Below are positions 37,954 to 49,390 of a stretch of 64,000 nt of DNA, piece by piece (position 1 is the first letter of the stretch; each line of letters starts with the position of its first letter). The stretch covers positions 62,001-126,000 of the forward strand of contig NZ_FMBC01000007.1 of the NCBI RefSeq assembly GCF_900094795.1, written 5' to 3'. The position numbers and the translations under genes were made by a program. The DNA comes from Kosakonia oryziphila (lineage in GTDB: Bacteria; Pseudomonadota; Gammaproteobacteria; Enterobacterales; Enterobacteriaceae). The notes under the pieces are model-generated. The model searched no databases. It was not told the origin of the DNA and saw nothing but the letters and a program-made list of their open reading frames with translations.

Positions 37954-37955
37954 CT

Positions 37956-39497
37956 TTACTCTTCACTTTTCTTCTGGCTTAAACCATATTCCCGCAACTT
38001 ATTGGCAATCGCCGTGTGCGATACACCAAGCCTGCGCGCCAGTTTACGCGTACTGGGGTAGTTGCGATAAAGTTGCGTCAGTACCGAACGTTCAAAACGG
38101 CTGGTGATCTCATCCAGCGAACCTTCCATTGCATCCTCATCTACCACCACCGCTGCCGCATCGTAATCCGGCAACATAATATCCTGCGCGCGCAGTTCAT
38201 AACCTTCCAGTTGCGTTAATGCCCGATAAATGGCGTTTTTCAACTGACGGACGTTGCCCGGCCAGCTATAGCGGTTTAGCAACGGCGGTAAATCCTGCGA
38301 TAATTTCGGCCGCGGTACGCCCTGCTCATCGGCGAAACGGGCGACAAACAGTTCCGTCAGCGGCATGATGTCCTGCGGACGTTCGCGCAGCGGCGGCAAA
38401 TTTAGTGTCAGGACATTCAGACGATAATAGAGATCCTCGCGAAATAACCCCTTTTGTACCAGCTCCACCAGATTACGTTGCGTGGCGCAAATCACTCTGA
38501 CATCAACATGCACTTCATGATCTTCACCAACGCGGCGGAAGGTACCATCGTTGAGGAAACGCAGCAGTTTGACCTGCATACGCGGAGACATTTCGCCAAT
38601 TTCATCCAGCAGCACCGAGCCGCCGTTAGCCTGTTCAAAAAAGCCTTTTTTCCCTTCCGGCGCATGACCGAAAAGTTCGCTCTCGACCGATTCTTCCGGG
38701 ATCGATGCACAGTTCAGCGCCAGATATGGCTTCATCGCTCGCGGGCTGGCAAGGTGACAGGCATGCGCCAGCAAATCTTTCCCTGTGCCGGTATCGCCGG
38801 TAATCAACAGCGGTGCCGTCAGCGTCGCCAGTTTGCGTGCCTGCTCGACAACATGCTTCATCTTCTGGCTGGCAGCAACAATCTGGCTGAAGGCGCTGAT
38901 ATCCTGTGGACTGATATTCTGTAACTGCCGCCCCATGCGCACGGTGGAACGCAGCATAACAACAGCACCGGTCAGCATTGGTTCGCCGGTTTCCCCTTCC
39001 AGATGAACCGGGGTAATTTCCATCAGGAAGTTTTGTCCGCCGATCACCACATGTTCGCTATGGGAGTTATGCGGGTTCCCCTCCAGCCAGCGCTGAAAGT
39101 TAAAACCGGGGATCAGTTGCGCAGCATTGTGGTTGCGTAATTTGTCGATATCCTGCGTGAAAAGCTGGCAACTGGCCGGGTTCGCCAGCTCAATTTTACT
39201 TTTCATGTCCAGCGACAGTACCGGCTCCGGCAGTGCTTCCAGCAGTGCGCTAAGGGCGCGGTGCTCACGTTCAGAAGGCATCCACAATACGGTACGAACG
39301 TCAGTAACGCCGGGAATACGGCGAATTTCTGCCATCAGGCTACTGAATGTATCGAACTGAAGCGCGGCGAAATTGAGGTAAATGCGCCCGACCGGGTCAA
39401 TTTCAATACCGCGCAAATCAATACCGCGCAGCACCAGTAAATCGAGCAATTCACGTGCCAGACCAAGACGATCCTCGCAAAAGACTTCAAGACGCAT
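37956..39497 (-). CDS. tyrR: Aromatic amino acid regulator TyrR
   Basis: 513 residues as in E. coli. ACT domain (MRLEVFCEDRLGLAREL), PAS domain, AAA+ domain with Walker A GDTGTGKD, and a C-terminal HTH (TRKLARRLGVSHTAIANKL). Where true sigma-54 activators have GAFTGA it reads FGHAPEGKKG, so it works with sigma-70, as known for TyrR. Represses or activates aroF, tyrB, tyrP and others with Tyr/Phe/Trp. An inverted CTGTCAA-N6-TTGACAG lies at 39568-39587 upstream. Start at 39497 fits the family. Confidence 0.95.
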   Translation of the reverse strand: MRLEVFCEDRLGLARELLDLLVLRGIDLRGIEIDPVGRIYLNFAALQFDTFSSLMAEIRRIPGVTDVRTVLWMPSEREHRALSALLEALPEPVLSLDMKSKIELANPASCQLFTQDIDKLRNHNAAQLIPGFNFQRWLEGNPHNSHSEHVVIGGQNFLMEITPVHLEGETGEPMLTGAVVMLRSTVRMGRQLQNISPQDISAFSQIVAASQKMKHVVEQARKLATLTAPLLITGDTGTGKDLLAHACHLASPRAMKPYLALNCASIPEESVESELFGHAPEGKKGFFEQANGGSVLLDEIGEMSPRMQVKLLRFLNDGTFRRVGEDHEVHVDVRVICATQRNLVELVQKGLFREDLYYRLNVLTLNLPPLRERPQDIMPLTELFVARFADEQGVPRPKLSQDLPPLLNRYSWPGNVRQLKNAIYRALTQLEGYELRAQDIMLPDYDAAAVVVDEDAMEGSLDEITSRFERSVLTQLYRNYPSTRKLARRLGVSHTAIANKLREYGLSQKKSEE

Positions 39498-39640
39498 GGG
39501 AATAACCACCCTTTTCATTCACGTAATAAAAGGATGATAAGACACTTCCTTGCTGGCAGGAAGATGTCTGTCAAGAAATATTGACAGCCTGCCGGAAATA
39601 GCGGCATTACGCTGTAAAGATAAGCGCGCAACGCTGTTTT

Positions 39641-40690
39641 TTATTCCGCAGGCCGCTTTTGCAAGGTCTCTTTGAGTTGGCTAATCAACTGGCGACGAAA
39701 ATCGCCGAGCCGGGGTTTATCGTCATCCAGCCACGGCAAAGGGCGGCACAATTCCATTGCCTTAATTCCCAGACGCGCCGTCAGCAGCCCGGCGCCAATT
39801 CCCTGTGCGGCGCGTGCAGAAAGCCGCGCCGCAAGATCCTGTGATACCCAGTCCATCCCCACTTCGCGTACCAGTTCGCTGGCACCGGCAAAGGCAATAT
39901 TCAGCAGTACCAGGCGGAACAACCGTAAGCGACTGTAATAACCCAGTTCGATACCATAAAGCGTGGCGATGCGATTGATCAGCCGTAGATTGCGCCAGGC
40001 AATAAACGCCATATCCACCAGCGCCAGCGGGCTGACCGCGATCATCAATGTGGATTCGGCCGCCGAGCGGCTGATTTCACGCCGGGCCTGCGCATCCAGC
40101 ACCGGTTGTACCAGGTGAGCGTAGAGGCTGACAATTTCACGATCGCTTTGCGTTTCGTGAATGGCGGCATACCAACGCTGCATTGCCGGATGTGCATGAT
40201 CAATGCCAGCCTGTTGTGCCAGTTTTTCGCAAAACGCGCGGCCTTTCCCTGTGGCATGACTGTGCAGCAAATCACGGGCCTCATCGCGCTCCTGTGCTCG
40301 CTGCCGCAAATGCCAGAGCCGCCGCCATTCACTGGCGACCGAACCAACACCAGCGCCGATGATCAGCGCGCCAGCCGCACAGCCGCCGAGCGCGACCCAG
40401 TCCTGGGTCTGCCAGGCGTTCATCGTCCATTGCACACCCTGACCGATAATGCTCACGCCAAACAACGCCAGCCCGGCGCTGACCATTTTGCGCCACAGGC
40501 TGCGCTTCGGGCGCAGCACGGATTCCACTACAGCTTCCGCCTGCCCCTCAGCAGGCAAATCGTCAGCGATGAGTGGCGAGAATTTCTCCGCCTGATGCGC
40601 GTCAAAAGTTTGCGCGCCTTTAAACTGCACGTCGGTTTCTGCTTCCAGCGGCCCGGCGAAATCGATTCTTGGCTTTAGCGGCTCGCTCAT
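39641..40690 (-). CDS. ycjF: DUF697 inner-membrane protein YcjF
   Basis: 349 residues (E. coli 353). Two membrane helices near residues 70-120 ([28 protein letters not shown]) and a C-terminal DUF697 domain. In E. coli ycjX and ycjF are co-induced with psp genes; here they run on directly from pspD. It overlaps ycjX by 4 nt. Confidence 0.92.
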   Translation of the reverse strand: MSEPLKPRIDFAGPLEAETDVQFKGAQTFDAHQAEKFSPLIADDLPAEGQAEAVVESVLRPKRSLWRKMVSAGLALFGVSIIGQGVQWTMNAWQTQDWVALGGCAAGALIIGAGVGSVASEWRRLWHLRQRAQERDEARDLLHSHATGKGRAFCEKLAQQAGIDHAHPAMQRWYAAIHETQSDREIVSLYAHLVQPVLDAQARREISRSAAESTLMIAVSPLALVDMAFIAWRNLRLINRIATLYGIELGYYSRLRLFRLVLLNIAFAGASELVREVGMDWVSQDLAARLSARAAQGIGAGLLTARLGIKAMELCRPLPWLDDDKPRLGDFRRQLISQLKETLQKRPAE

Positions 40691-42084
40691 CGCAATTTAT
40701 CTCCAATTAAAAACTCCAGCGCGGCGTCGAGGCGAATATGCGGTAGCGGCGTATCCACATCCATCGCCTGCGGACGAAAAGCTTCGAAACTGAAACCCTG
40801 TTTATCCCAGAACGCCTGCCCCGGCAGTCGCGCGGGCACTTCGCCCGGATAAAAGGTTAATGGCGTACCGTCACTCAGACGATGCCCGCGCAAGGCCGGG
40901 ATTTTCTCGCCATTAACCTCAATGATGCCGCTCTGCGTGGCCTGTACCGATGCCAGCCCCATGCAATCCATGCTGATACCTTCAAAGGCCGCATTCTGCC
41001 AGGCATCCTGAATTAGCTGTTGCAGCAACGACACCATATTGGCGTGCTGATCGAGTGTCACATGGTCGGATTTGGTGGCAGCAAACAGCAATTTATCGAT
41101 CACTGGCGAAAACAGACGGCGGAACAGCGTGCGCTGGCCATAATGGAAACTTTGCATCAGTTGGGTCAGTGCCAGCCGCATATCATTGAACGCTTGCGGG
41201 CCGTTGTTCAGCGGTTGCAGACAATCCACCAGCACAATCTGGCGATCGAACTTCAAAAAGTGATGTTTGTAGAAGCCCTTCACCACATGCTCACAGTAAT
41301 AGTTGTAGCGCTCGCGCAGCATCCCGGCATTGGTGTGTTTATCGGCCTGCGCCAGTTTCGTCTCGCCATCGACATCCGGCCATGGGAAGAATTGCAACGC
41401 GGGTGCGCCCGCCATATCGCCCGGTAGAACAAAGCGCCCTGGCTGAATAAAATGCAGACCTTCACGTTTGCACTGATGCAGATAGTCCGTCCATGCCGCA
41501 GCAATCTCCGCCAGACGGTTCTCATCGGCTGGCGCAAGTGGATCAAGATCGGCGCACAACGCGCGCCATTTTTGCGACCACGCCTCGCGTTGCCCCTGTA
41601 ACAGCCCTGTCATCTGCCGCGACCAGCTCAGGTAGTCCTGCGCCAGCATCGGTAAATCCAGCAGCCATTCGCCGGGATAATCGACAATTTCCAGATAGAG
41701 CGTGGAGGTCTCTTTGAAATGGCGCAGAAGCGAATCATTCGAGCGGAAACGCAGTGCCAGACGAATCTCGCTGACCCCGCGCGTTGGCGTCGGCCAGGCA
41801 GGCGGCATTCCATAAAGCTGGGCCAGCCCTTCATCGTAGGTGAAACGGGGAATGCCAAAGTCGCGCTGGGGGACGCGTTTCACGCCCAGCAACCGTTCTT
41901 CGCGCACAGCGCTCAACAGCGGCAATCGCGCACCAGCATGCAGGGTAAGAAGTTGATTGACCAGCGCCGTGATAAACGCGGTTTTACCACTGCGGCTCAG
42001 GCCGGTAACCGCGAGGCGCAAATGCCTGTCCATGCCGCGGTTCACCAGCGCATTCAGTTCGTTCTTAAATCGGTCCATCGCCAT
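40687..42084 (-). CDS. ycjX: P-loop protein YcjX (DUF463)
   Basis: 465 residues with Walker A GLSRSGKT near 29-36 and Walker-B-like [13 protein letters not shown]463 family, a GTPase-like protein of the phage-shock regulon. In-frame ATGs at 42084 and 42078 are both possible starts; E. coli homologue length favours 42084. It lies 34 nt after pspD and overlaps ycjF. Confidence 0.93.
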   Translation of the reverse strand: MAMDRFKNELNALVNRGMDRHLRLAVTGLSRSGKTAFITALVNQLLTLHAGARLPLLSAVREERLLGVKRVPQRDFGIPRFTYDEGLAQLYGMPPAWPTPTRGVSEIRLALRFRSNDSLLRHFKETSTLYLEIVDYPGEWLLDLPMLAQDYLSWSRQMTGLLQGQREAWSQKWRALCADLDPLAPADENRLAEIAAAWTDYLHQCKREGLHFIQPGRFVLPGDMAGAPALQFFPWPDVDGETKLAQADKHTNAGMLRERYNYYCEHVVKGFYKHHFLKFDRQIVLVDCLQPLNNGPQAFNDMRLALTQLMQSFHYGQRTLFRRLFSPVIDKLLFAATKSDHVTLDQHANMVSLLQQLIQDAWQNAAFEGISMDCMGLASVQATQSGIIEVNGEKIPALRGHRLSDGTPLTFYPGEVPARLPGQAFWDKQGFSFEAFRPQAMDVDTPLPHIRLDAALEFLIGDKLR

Positions 42085-42118
42085 GCAGCATTGCCCTTAG
42101 GGTGAAGCCATAAATCAC

Positions 42119-42355
42119 TTATTTTACATGCCTCTCGGCCATAAAGCGGCGAGAAAATTTATCCGCTGCACGTTTCAGTAACGGTTCCAGCGCAAATGCC
42201 AGCAGTACTCGGGCCGGACGGCGGGCAACAGATTTAACCGCCCAACCGGCCACGCCCGCCGGGCCATAACGCAGCGCGGTGAACAAAACCAGCTTACCGG
42301 CGAATTTCAACCCCGGTTTGACATGCTGGCGTGCCTGTTGCCAGTGACGATTCAT
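42119..42355 (-). CDS. pspD: Phage-shock protein PspD
   Basis: A 78-residue basic protein with one hydrophobic segment ([20 protein letters not shown]), fitting the peripheral inner-membrane PspD. Fourth gene of the operon, 10 nt after pspC. pspE, next in K-12, is absent and ycjX follows. Confidence 0.9.
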   Translation of the reverse strand: MNRHWQQARQHVKPGLKFAGKLVLFTALRYGPAGVAGWAVKSVARRPARVLLAFALEPLLKRAADKFSRRFMAERHVK

Positions 42356-42365
42356 GATTTACCTC

Positions 42366-42725
42366 TTATAGCTGACGGAAACGGCTGCGCAGCGAGAAGC
42401 TATCGGAAGTGACATAGCGTTCCATCTGACGCAGGCGATATTCCCCTTCAGCCAATTGAGCATCGACAGTATCGAGCAGTTCGCTGCTGGAGGGGACGCT
42501 TTCCTCTTCCGCGTAATTATCCGGCAGCGGATCGAGAACAAAGAACAGCACGATATAGGCGGCGACGACAAAGAAAAACAGGCCGAAAAACATTGCCAGG
42601 ATCGCCAGGATACGCACCACTTTGACTTTGACATCCAGATATTGCGCAATGCCGGCGCAGACGCCGCCCAGTTTGCCGCGCTGCGGGATACGCCATAATT
42701 TTTTGTTCAGATCTAACGTTGCCAT
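42366..42725 (-). CDS. pspC: Phage-shock protein PspC
   Basis: 119 residues with the PspC domain KLWRIPQRGKLGGVCAGIAQYLDV and one long membrane helix (LAMFFGLFFFVVAAYIVLFFVL). An inner-membrane sensor that, with PspB, pulls PspA off PspF when the membrane is damaged. Start and pspB stop share one base at 42725. Confidence 0.95.
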   Translation of the reverse strand: MATLDLNKKLWRIPQRGKLGGVCAGIAQYLDVKVKVVRILAILAMFFGLFFFVVAAYIVLFFVLDPLPDNYAEEESVPSSSELLDTVDAQLAEGEYRLRQMERYVTSDSFSLRSRFRQL

Positions 42726-42946
42726 CAGCGCTCCCTCCAGTTCGGGTGTTCAGCATCAAGAATATCTTCCAGCGCCTGAATACGTTCGCGCATTCGCACG
42801 GCTTCGGCGGAAAGTTGCTGGAGCCGCTGCTGCTCGTTCTGATTCAGATCGCCGCGCTGGCGATTGTTGTAATGCAGCCATAACCAGACGGGCAGAACAA
42901 ACAGGATGAATAGCGTCAGGGGTATAGCCAGAAAAAGCGTGCTCAT
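42725..42946 (-). CDS. pspB: Phage-shock protein PspB
   Basis: 73 residues: N-terminal membrane helix (LAIPLTLFILFVLPVWLWL) and a leucine-zipper-like cytoplasmic helix (QRLQQLSAEAVRMRERIQAL). Works with PspC as the signal relay. Confidence 0.95.
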   Translation of the reverse strand: MSTLFLAIPLTLFILFVLPVWLWLHYNNRQRGDLNQNEQQRLQQLSAEAVRMRERIQALEDILDAEHPNWRER

Positions 42947-42997
42947 GTGTACTCCTTACAGCAAGTGAAGCGGTATCTTCTGATACCGCCTTATTTA

Positions 42998-43666
42998 TTA
43001 TTGGTTGTCCTGTTTCATTTTGGCTTTCAGTTGCGCCAATTGCTCGCTGATTTCGTCATCCGCACGCAGCTCGGCAAATTGCTGATCCAGCGATTTTTGT
43101 TTACCAAAGCCGTGGCTTTCGGCTTCCGCTTCCATCTGATCGATACGACGTTCGAAAGATTCAAAACGCGCCATCGCCTCATCCAGTTTGCCGCTGTCCA
43201 GTTGACGGCGCACATCGCGCGAGGAGCTGGCCGCCTGGTGGCGAAGGGTAAGCGCCTGCTGACGAGCACGGGTTTCGCTGAGTTTGTTTTCCAGCTCGCC
43301 AATCTCTTTTTTCATCCGTGCCAGACTTTCATCCACCAAGGTCACTTCCTGGCCCAGGGTCTCAATCAGCGCGGTAACTTTCTGTTTTTCGATCAGCGCC
43401 GCACGCGCCAGATCGTCTTTATCTTTACGCAGCGCCAGTTCAGCTTTCTCCTGCCACTCATCCTGCTGGGCGGTGGCCTGCTCGATGCGGCGCGTCAGCT
43501 GTTTTTTTTCTGCCAGCGCGCGCGCAGAAGTTGAACGCACTTCAACCAGCGTATCTTCCATCTCCTGAATCATCAGGCGCACCAGTTTCTGCGGATCTTC
43601 CGCCTTTTCCAGCAGCGAGTTAATGTTGGCGTTCACGATGTCGGCAAAACGAGAAAAAATACCCAT
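42998..43666 (-). CDS. pspA: Phage-shock protein PspA
   Basis: 222 residues, the E. coli length. N-terminal amphipathic helix ([19 protein letters not shown]) then an almost unbroken coiled coil, the ESCRT-III/Vipp1 fold. It binds and inhibits PspF at rest and coats stressed membrane to block proton leak when released. First gene of the operon behind a sigma-54 promoter. Confidence 0.97.
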   Translation of the reverse strand: MGIFSRFADIVNANINSLLEKAEDPQKLVRLMIQEMEDTLVEVRSTSARALAEKKQLTRRIEQATAQQDEWQEKAELALRKDKDDLARAALIEKQKVTALIETLGQEVTLVDESLARMKKEIGELENKLSETRARQQALTLRHQAASSSRDVRRQLDSGKLDEAMARFESFERRIDQMEAEAESHGFGKQKSLDQQFAELRADDEISEQLAQLKAKMKQDNQ

Positions 43667-43733
43667 AATCAGTTCCTCTTCCTATTTCTGTTATCGGGCG
43701 TGGCCCTGCTACATGACTACATAGCCCTGTTAT

Positions 43734-43749
43734 TACAATCTTCGTGCCA
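43734..43749 (-). promoter_or_regulatory. Sigma-54 promoter of pspA
   Basis: On the minus strand TGGCACGAAGATTGTA fits the -24/-12 consensus (GG and TTG elements separated properly) and precedes pspA by about 65 bp, leaving room upstream for PspF sites before divergent pspF. Confidence 0.9.
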
Positions 43750-43848
43750 GCTTTTTATTTAATTGATTTTTAATGATTTGAATAATTTTACCACAGCAAT
43801 TTTTTCATTTAGAGTGGTTAATAAAACCAACTAATGGCGAATTTCATC

Positions 43849-44820
43849 ATGTCAGAATACAAGGATAACCTGCTCGGTGAGGCCAATAGCTTTATCGAGG
43901 TGCTGGAACAGGTTTCGCGCCTTGCGCCGATCGATAAACCGGTACTGATCATCGGCGAGCGTGGCACCGGTAAAGAGTTGATTGCAAACCGCCTGCATTT
44001 TCTCTCCTCGCGCTGGCAAGGACCTTTTATCTCACTTAACTGCGCGGCGCTGAATGAAAATCTGCTGGATTCCGAATTGTTCGGCCACGAAGCTGGCGCC
44101 TTTACCGGAGCACAAAAACGCCATCCTGGTCGCTTTGAGCGTGCCGATGGCGGAACACTGTTTCTCGACGAACTGGCCACCGCACCGATGCTGGTACAGG
44201 AAAAACTCCTGCGGGTCATTGAATATGGTGAACTCGAACGCGTGGGTGGTAGCCAGCCTTTGCAGGTGAATGTGCGGCTGGTCTGCGCTACCAATGCCGA
44301 CCTGCCGCAAATGGTGCAGGACGGCATCTTCCGCGCCGATCTGCTCGACAGGCTGGCTTTTGACGTGGTGCTATTGCCGCCGCTACGGCAGCGACAGAGC
44401 GATATCATGCTGATGGCCGATCACTTTGCCATTCAGATGTGTCGGGAACTTAAATTGCCACTGTTTCCCGGTTTTACCGATCATGCCCGCGATGTGCTGA
44501 TGCATTACACCTGGCCCGGAAATATTCGCGAGTTGAAAAACGTGGTGGAGCGTTCAGTATATCGCCATGGGCGCAGTGATGAGCCGCTTGATACCATCAT
44601 TCTTGATCCGTTTAACCGTACGTTGAGCGCGCCGAAGGTTGAGGAGAAGACCCCTGTCTCCCTGCCGCTGGATCTGCGTCAATTTCAGCACCAGCAGGAA
44701 AAGCAACTATTACAGCAGAGTCTGCAACAGGCGAAATTTAACCAAAAACGCGCGGCGGAATTGCTGGGGCTGACCTATCACCAGTTACGTGCGCTGCTGA
44801 AAAAGCATCAAATAAGCTGA
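43849..44820 (+). CDS. pspF: Sigma-54 activator PspF
   Basis: 323 residues from ATG 43849 (MSEYKDNLLGEANSF, as in E. coli MAEYKDNLL). AAA+ domain with Walker A GERGTGKE, the sigma-54 contact loop GAFTGA (near 85), Walker B GGTLFLDEL, and a C-terminal Fis-type HTH (KRAAELLGLTYHQLRALLKK). It lacks a regulatory N-terminal domain because PspA inhibits it in trans. ATG 43834 is in frame but without a ribosome site. Confidence 0.95.
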   Translation: MSEYKDNLLGEANSFIEVLEQVSRLAPIDKPVLIIGERGTGKELIANRLHFLSSRWQGPFISLNCAALNENLLDSELFGHEAGAFTGAQKRHPGRFERADGGTLFLDELATAPMLVQEKLLRVIEYGELERVGGSQPLQVNVRLVCATNADLPQMVQDGIFRADLLDRLAFDVVLLPPLRQRQSDIMLMADHFAIQMCRELKLPLFPGFTDHARDVLMHYTWPGNIRELKNVVERSVYRHGRSDEPLDTIILDPFNRTLSAPKVEEKTPVSLPLDLRQFQHQQEKQLLQQSLQQAKFNQKRAAELLGLTYHQLRALLKKHQIS

Positions 44821-44918
44821 AATCGTCGACAATAACAGCAGTCGATTGCAGACATTTGTACGAAGCCATAGCAAGTGCGATACACTTTGTTCATGAATTT
44901 AAACACGTTGAATAAATC

Positions 44919-46559
44919 ATGCGTCCGGTTCTCTCTTCTCTGCTGTTGATCGCAAACCTGATCGCAGGCATCGCCCATGCGGCAGGTACGCCTGCTCCGC
45001 TGGCGGATATTCGCGACAGCGGTTTTGTTTATTGCGTTAATGGCCAGGTCAATACCTTTAACCCACAGAAAGCCAGCAGCGGTTTGATTGTTGATACGCT
45101 GGCCGCGCAACTCTACGATCGCTTGCTGGACGTCGATCCTTACACTTACCGGCTGGTGCCGGAGCTGGCGGAAAGCTGGGAAGTGCTGGATAACGGCGCA
45201 ACTTACCGTTTTCGTCTGCGCGATAACGTTGCCTTTCAGACCACCTCCTGGTTCACACCGCACCGCGCATTAAATGCCGATGACGTAGTGTTTACCTTTC
45301 AGCGCATTTTCAACCGTAATCATCCCTGGCATAACGTCAACGGTGATAGTTTCCCGTACTTCGACAGTTTGCAATTTGCCGATTCCGTCGACAGCGTGCG
45401 CAAGCTGGACAACCGCACCGTCGAGTTTCGCCTGAAAAAACCAGATGCCTCGTTTTTATGGCATCTGGCGACGCATTATGCCTCCGTGATGTCAGCAGAA
45501 TACGCTGACGAACTGGCGAAAAAAGATCGACAAGAACTTATCGATCGCCAGCCGATCGGCACTGGCCCCTATCAGCTTGATGAGTATCGTGCCGGGCAAT
45601 ACATTCGGTTACAACGTCACCAAAAATTCTGGCGCGGTAAGCCGCTGATGCAACAGGTGGTTGTCGATTTAGGCTCCGGCGGAACGGGCCGTTTATCAAA
45701 ATTACTGACCGGCGAGTGTGATGTACTGGCGTGGCCAGCCGCCAGTCAATTGACCATTCTGCGGGACGATCCACGGCTGCGCCTGACGCTGCGTCCAGGG
45801 ATGAATATCGCCTATCTGGCGTTTAATACCAACAAACCGCCACTGGATAACCCGCAAGTACGGCACGCGCTGGCGCTGTCGATCAATAACCAACGCCTGA
45901 TGCAGTCTATCTACTACGGCACAGCGGAAACGGCAGCGTCAATTCTGCCCCGCGCCTCCTGGGCTTATGATAATGAAGCCAAAATAACCGGGTACGATCC
46001 GGTTCAGGCGCGCGAACAGCTAAAAGCGCTGGGGCTGGAAAATCTCACATTACAACTGTGGGTGCCCGCCAGCTCACAGCCCTGGAACCCAAGCCCGCTG
46101 AAAACCGCCGAGCTTATCCAGGCCGATATGGCGCAAGTCGGCGTTAAAGTGGTGATCATGCCGGTCGAAGGCCGCTTCCAGGAAGCGCGATTGATGGATA
46201 TGAATCATGATTTAACGCTCACAGGCTGGGCGACAGACAGTAACGATCCTGATAGTTTCTTCCGCCCGCTGCTGAGTTGTGCAGCAATAAACTCGCAGAC
46301 CAACTTTGCGCACTGGTGTAATCATGAATTCGACGATGTGTTGCAAAAAGCGCTTGCGTCACAGCAACTTGCTGCGCGAATTGATAATTATGATGAAGCC
46401 CAGCAGATCCTCGCCCGCGAATTGCCGGTGCTGCCGCTGGCTTCCTCACTGCGTTTGCAGGCGTATCGCTATGATATTAAAGGACTGGTGCTGAGTCCGT
46501 TTGGCAGCGCCTCTTTTGCCGGGGTCTCGCGGGATAAACAAGAGGTGTCGAAGCCATGA
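44919..46559 (+). CDS. sapA: Peptide/polyamine-binding protein SapA
   Basis: 546 residues. Signal peptide [21 protein letters not shown], then an SBP_bac_5 binding protein ([23 protein letters not shown] and the [13 protein letters not shown] core). In Salmonella SapA binds antimicrobial peptides. First gene of sapABCDF; here it directly follows pspF because the puu cluster is absent. Overlaps sapB by 4 nt. Confidence 0.95.
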   Translation: MRPVLSSLLLIANLIAGIAHAAGTPAPLADIRDSGFVYCVNGQVNTFNPQKASSGLIVDTLAAQLYDRLLDVDPYTYRLVPELAESWEVLDNGATYRFRLRDNVAFQTTSWFTPHRALNADDVVFTFQRIFNRNHPWHNVNGDSFPYFDSLQFADSVDSVRKLDNRTVEFRLKKPDASFLWHLATHYASVMSAEYADELAKKDRQELIDRQPIGTGPYQLDEYRAGQYIRLQRHQKFWRGKPLMQQVVVDLGSGGTGRLSKLLTGECDVLAWPAASQLTILRDDPRLRLTLRPGMNIAYLAFNTNKPPLDNPQVRHALALSINNQRLMQSIYYGTAETAASILPRASWAYDNEAKITGYDPVQAREQLKALGLENLTLQLWVPASSQPWNPSPLKTAELIQADMAQVGVKVVIMPVEGRFQEARLMDMNHDLTLTGWATDSNDPDSFFRPLLSCAAINSQTNFAHWCNHEFDDVLQKALASQQLAARIDNYDEAQQILARELPVLPLASSLRLQAYRYDIKGLVLSPFGSASFAGVSRDKQEVSKP

Positions 46560-47521
46560 TTATCTTTACTTTGCGTCGTCTGTTGCTGCTGTTGGTGACC
46601 CTCTTTTTGCTGACGTTTGTCGGCTTCAGTCTGAGCTATTTCACTCCCCACGCACCGCTACAGGGTGCCTCATTGTGGAACGCATGGGTGTTCTGGTTTA
46701 ACGGTCTGTTGCACTGGGATTTTGGCGTATCAAGCATTAACGGCCAACTTATTTCGGAACAGTTAAAAGAGGTGTTCCCCGCCACCATGGAACTCTGCCT
46801 GCTGGCTTTTGGTTCCGCGCTGGTGATCGGTATCCCGGTAGGGATGCTCGCCGGGGTGATGCGTAGTAAGTGGCAGGATTCGCTGATCAGCGCCATTGCG
46901 CTGCTCGGTTTTTCCATCCCGGTGTTCTGGCTGGCGCTACTGCTAACGCTTTTCTTTTCGCTCAACCTTGGTTGGTTGCCGGTGTCCGGACGCTTTGACC
47001 TGCTCTATCAGGTAAAAACAGTGACCGGATTCTCGCTGATTGATGCCTGGCTTTCGGACTCGCCGTGGCGCGATGAGATGATGATAAGCGCTCTGCGCCA
47101 TCTGGTATTGCCGGTAATGACGCTCGCGGTAGCGCCAACGACGGAAGTGATCCGCCTGATGCGAATCAGTACCATTGATGTGTTCGATAAAAACTACATT
47201 AAAGCAGCAGCGACGCGCGGTCTTTCACGCGTAACGATTTTGCGCCGCCATGTGCTGCATAATGCCCTGCCGCCGGTGATCCCGCGTCTTGGGCTGCAAT
47301 TTTCCACCATGCTGACGCTGGCAATGATCACAGAAATGGTGTTCAGTTGGCCGGGTCTTGGACGCTGGTTGATTAATGCCATTCGCCAGCAAGATTATGC
47401 GGTGATTTCAGCCGGCGTGATGGTGATTGGCTCGCTGGTCATTATTGTCAACGTGCTGTCGGATATTTTGGGTGCGCTAGCTAACCCGTTGAAACATAAG
47501 GAATGGTATGCCTTACGATAG
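46556..47521 (+). CDS. sapB: ABC permease SapB
   Basis: A 321-residue DppB-type permease with six membrane helices and the EAA loop ([25 protein letters not shown] region). ATGA overlap with sapA; overlaps sapC by 14 nt. In E. coli SapBCDF exports putrescine. Confidence 0.95.
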   Translation: MIIFTLRRLLLLLVTLFLLTFVGFSLSYFTPHAPLQGASLWNAWVFWFNGLLHWDFGVSSINGQLISEQLKEVFPATMELCLLAFGSALVIGIPVGMLAGVMRSKWQDSLISAIALLGFSIPVFWLALLLTLFFSLNLGWLPVSGRFDLLYQVKTVTGFSLIDAWLSDSPWRDEMMISALRHLVLPVMTLAVAPTTEVIRLMRISTIDVFDKNYIKAAATRGLSRVTILRRHVLHNALPPVIPRLGLQFSTMLTLAMITEMVFSWPGLGRWLINAIRQQDYAVISAGVMVIGSLVIIVNVLSDILGALANPLKHKEWYALR

Positions 47522-48398
47522 CGTTTACAGCGAAAAACGCCCGCCCGGTACACTGCGCACAGCCTGGCGTAAATTTTATGGCGATACCACCGCGATGATC
47601 GGCCTGTATGGCTGCGGCGCGCTGGTGCTGCTGTGTATTTTTGGCCACTGGTTCGCGCCGTATGGCATCGATCAGCAGTTTCTTGGTTATCAGCTTTTAC
47701 CGCCATCATGGTCGCGCTATGGCGATGTGTCGTTTTTCCTCGGCACAGACGATCTGGGTCGTGATGTACTGAGTCGTCTGTTGAGCGGTGCAGCGCCAAC
47801 CGTTGGCGCTGCATTTATCGTCACGCTGGCCGCCACGCTGTGCGGGCTTGTGCTCGGCATTTTTGCGGGCGCCACGCACGGGTTACGCTCAGCCGTGCTG
47901 AACCATATTCTCGATGCGCTGTTATCACTACCGACACTGCTGCTGGCCATTATTGTAGTGGCGTTTGCCGGCCCACATCTTACTCATGCGATGTTCGCCG
48001 TCTGGCTGGCGCTGCTGCCGCGCATGGTGCGTTCGGTCTACAGCATGGTGCATGACGAACTGGAGAAAGAGTATGTGGTGGCCGCCCGGCTTGATGGCGC
48101 GTCAACAATCAATATCCTTTGGTACGCCGTGCTGCCCAATATTACCGCCGGGATGGTGACGGAAATCACCCGTGCGCTGTCGATGGCGATTCTGGATATC
48201 GCTGCGCTGGGCTTTCTCGATCTCGGCGCTCAGCTTCCCTCACCGGAATGGGGCGCAATGCTCGGCGATGCGCTGGAACTGATTTATGTTGCGCCGTGGG
48301 CTGTGATGCTACCGGGCGCGGCCATTATGATCAGCGTGCTGCTGGTTAACATCCTCGGCGACGGGATCCGTCGTGCGATCGCGGCAGGAGTCGAATAA
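47508..48398 (+). CDS. sapC: ABC permease SapC
   Basis: A 296-residue DppC-type permease with six helices and EAA motif around [24 protein letters not shown]. Shares one base (TAATG) with sapD. Confidence 0.95.
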   Translation: MPYDSVYSEKRPPGTLRTAWRKFYGDTTAMIGLYGCGALVLLCIFGHWFAPYGIDQQFLGYQLLPPSWSRYGDVSFFLGTDDLGRDVLSRLLSGAAPTVGAAFIVTLAATLCGLVLGIFAGATHGLRSAVLNHILDALLSLPTLLLAIIVVAFAGPHLTHAMFAVWLALLPRMVRSVYSMVHDELEKEYVVAARLDGASTINILWYAVLPNITAGMVTEITRALSMAILDIAALGFLDLGAQLPSPEWGAMLGDALELIYVAPWAVMLPGAAIMISVLLVNILGDGIRRAIAAGVE

Positions 48399-49390
48399 TG
48401 CCACTTCTTGATATCCGCAATCTGACCATTGAAGTGAAAACCGGCGATGATTGGGTTAAAGCTGTCGATCGCATCAGCATGACGCTTGCAGAAGGTGAAA
48501 TTCGCGGTCTGGTGGGCGAATCCGGTTCGGGTAAGAGCCTGATCGCGAAAGCGATTTGCGGCGTCACCAAAGATAACTGGCGCGTCACCGCCGATCGTAT
48601 GCGCTTTGACGATATCGACCTGCTGCGTCTTTCGGCGCGCGAACGCCGCAAGCTGCTCGGCCATAACGTGTCGATGATTTTCCAGGAGCCGCAATCCTGT
48701 CTCGATCCCTCAGAGCGTATCGGTAAGCAGTTGATGCAAAACATTCCCGGCTGGACGTGGAAAGGCCGCTGGTGGCAGCGCTTTGGCTGGCGTAAACGCC
48801 GGGCTATCGAGCTGTTGCACCGCGTCGGGATTAAAGATCACGAAGATGCGATGCGCAGTTTCCCTTATGAGCTGACCGAAGGCGAGTGTCAGAAAGTGAT
48901 GATCGCCATCGCGCTGGCTAACCAGCCGCGCCTGCTTATTGCTGACGAACCAACAAACGCGATGGAACCCACCACCCAGGCGCAGATCTTCCGCCTGCTC
49001 GACCGTCTTAACCAGAACAACAACACCACCATTATGCTGATCAGCCACGATTTACAAATGCTGAGCAAATGGGCAGACCGCATTAATGTGATGTATTGCG
49101 GGCAAACGGTGGAAACCGCGCCCAGCGAGGAGCTGGTGGTCACGCCGCACCATCCTTATACGCAGGCGCTGATCCGCGCGATCCCGGATTTTGGCAGCGC
49201 GATGCCGCATAAAAGCCGTCTCAATACGATGCCCGGCGCTATTCCACTGCTTGAGCAACTGCCGATTGGTTGCCGCCTCGGGCCGCGCTGTCCATATGCG
49301 CAACGCAAATGCGTCGAAACACCGCGTCTGACCGGTGCGAGAAACCATCTTTATGCCTGCCACTTCCCGCTGAATATGGAGAGCGAATGA
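48398..49390 (+). CDS. sapD: ABC ATPase SapD
   Basis: 330 residues. Walker A GESGSGKS, Walker B LLIADEPT, but the signature is LTEGECQK in place of LSGGQ, a degenerate form. C-terminal oligopeptide-transporter extension has Cys residues ([14 protein letters not shown]) typical of DppD/OppD. SapD also supports TrkG/H potassium uptake in E. coli. Stop overlaps the sapF start. Confidence 0.95.
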   Translation: MPLLDIRNLTIEVKTGDDWVKAVDRISMTLAEGEIRGLVGESGSGKSLIAKAICGVTKDNWRVTADRMRFDDIDLLRLSARERRKLLGHNVSMIFQEPQSCLDPSERIGKQLMQNIPGWTWKGRWWQRFGWRKRRAIELLHRVGIKDHEDAMRSFPYELTEGECQKVMIAIALANQPRLLIADEPTNAMEPTTQAQIFRLLDRLNQNNNTTIMLISHDLQMLSKWADRINVMYCGQTVETAPSEELVVTPHHPYTQALIRAIPDFGSAMPHKSRLNTMPGAIPLLEQLPIGCRLGPRCPYAQRKCVETPRLTGARNHLYACHFPLNMESE

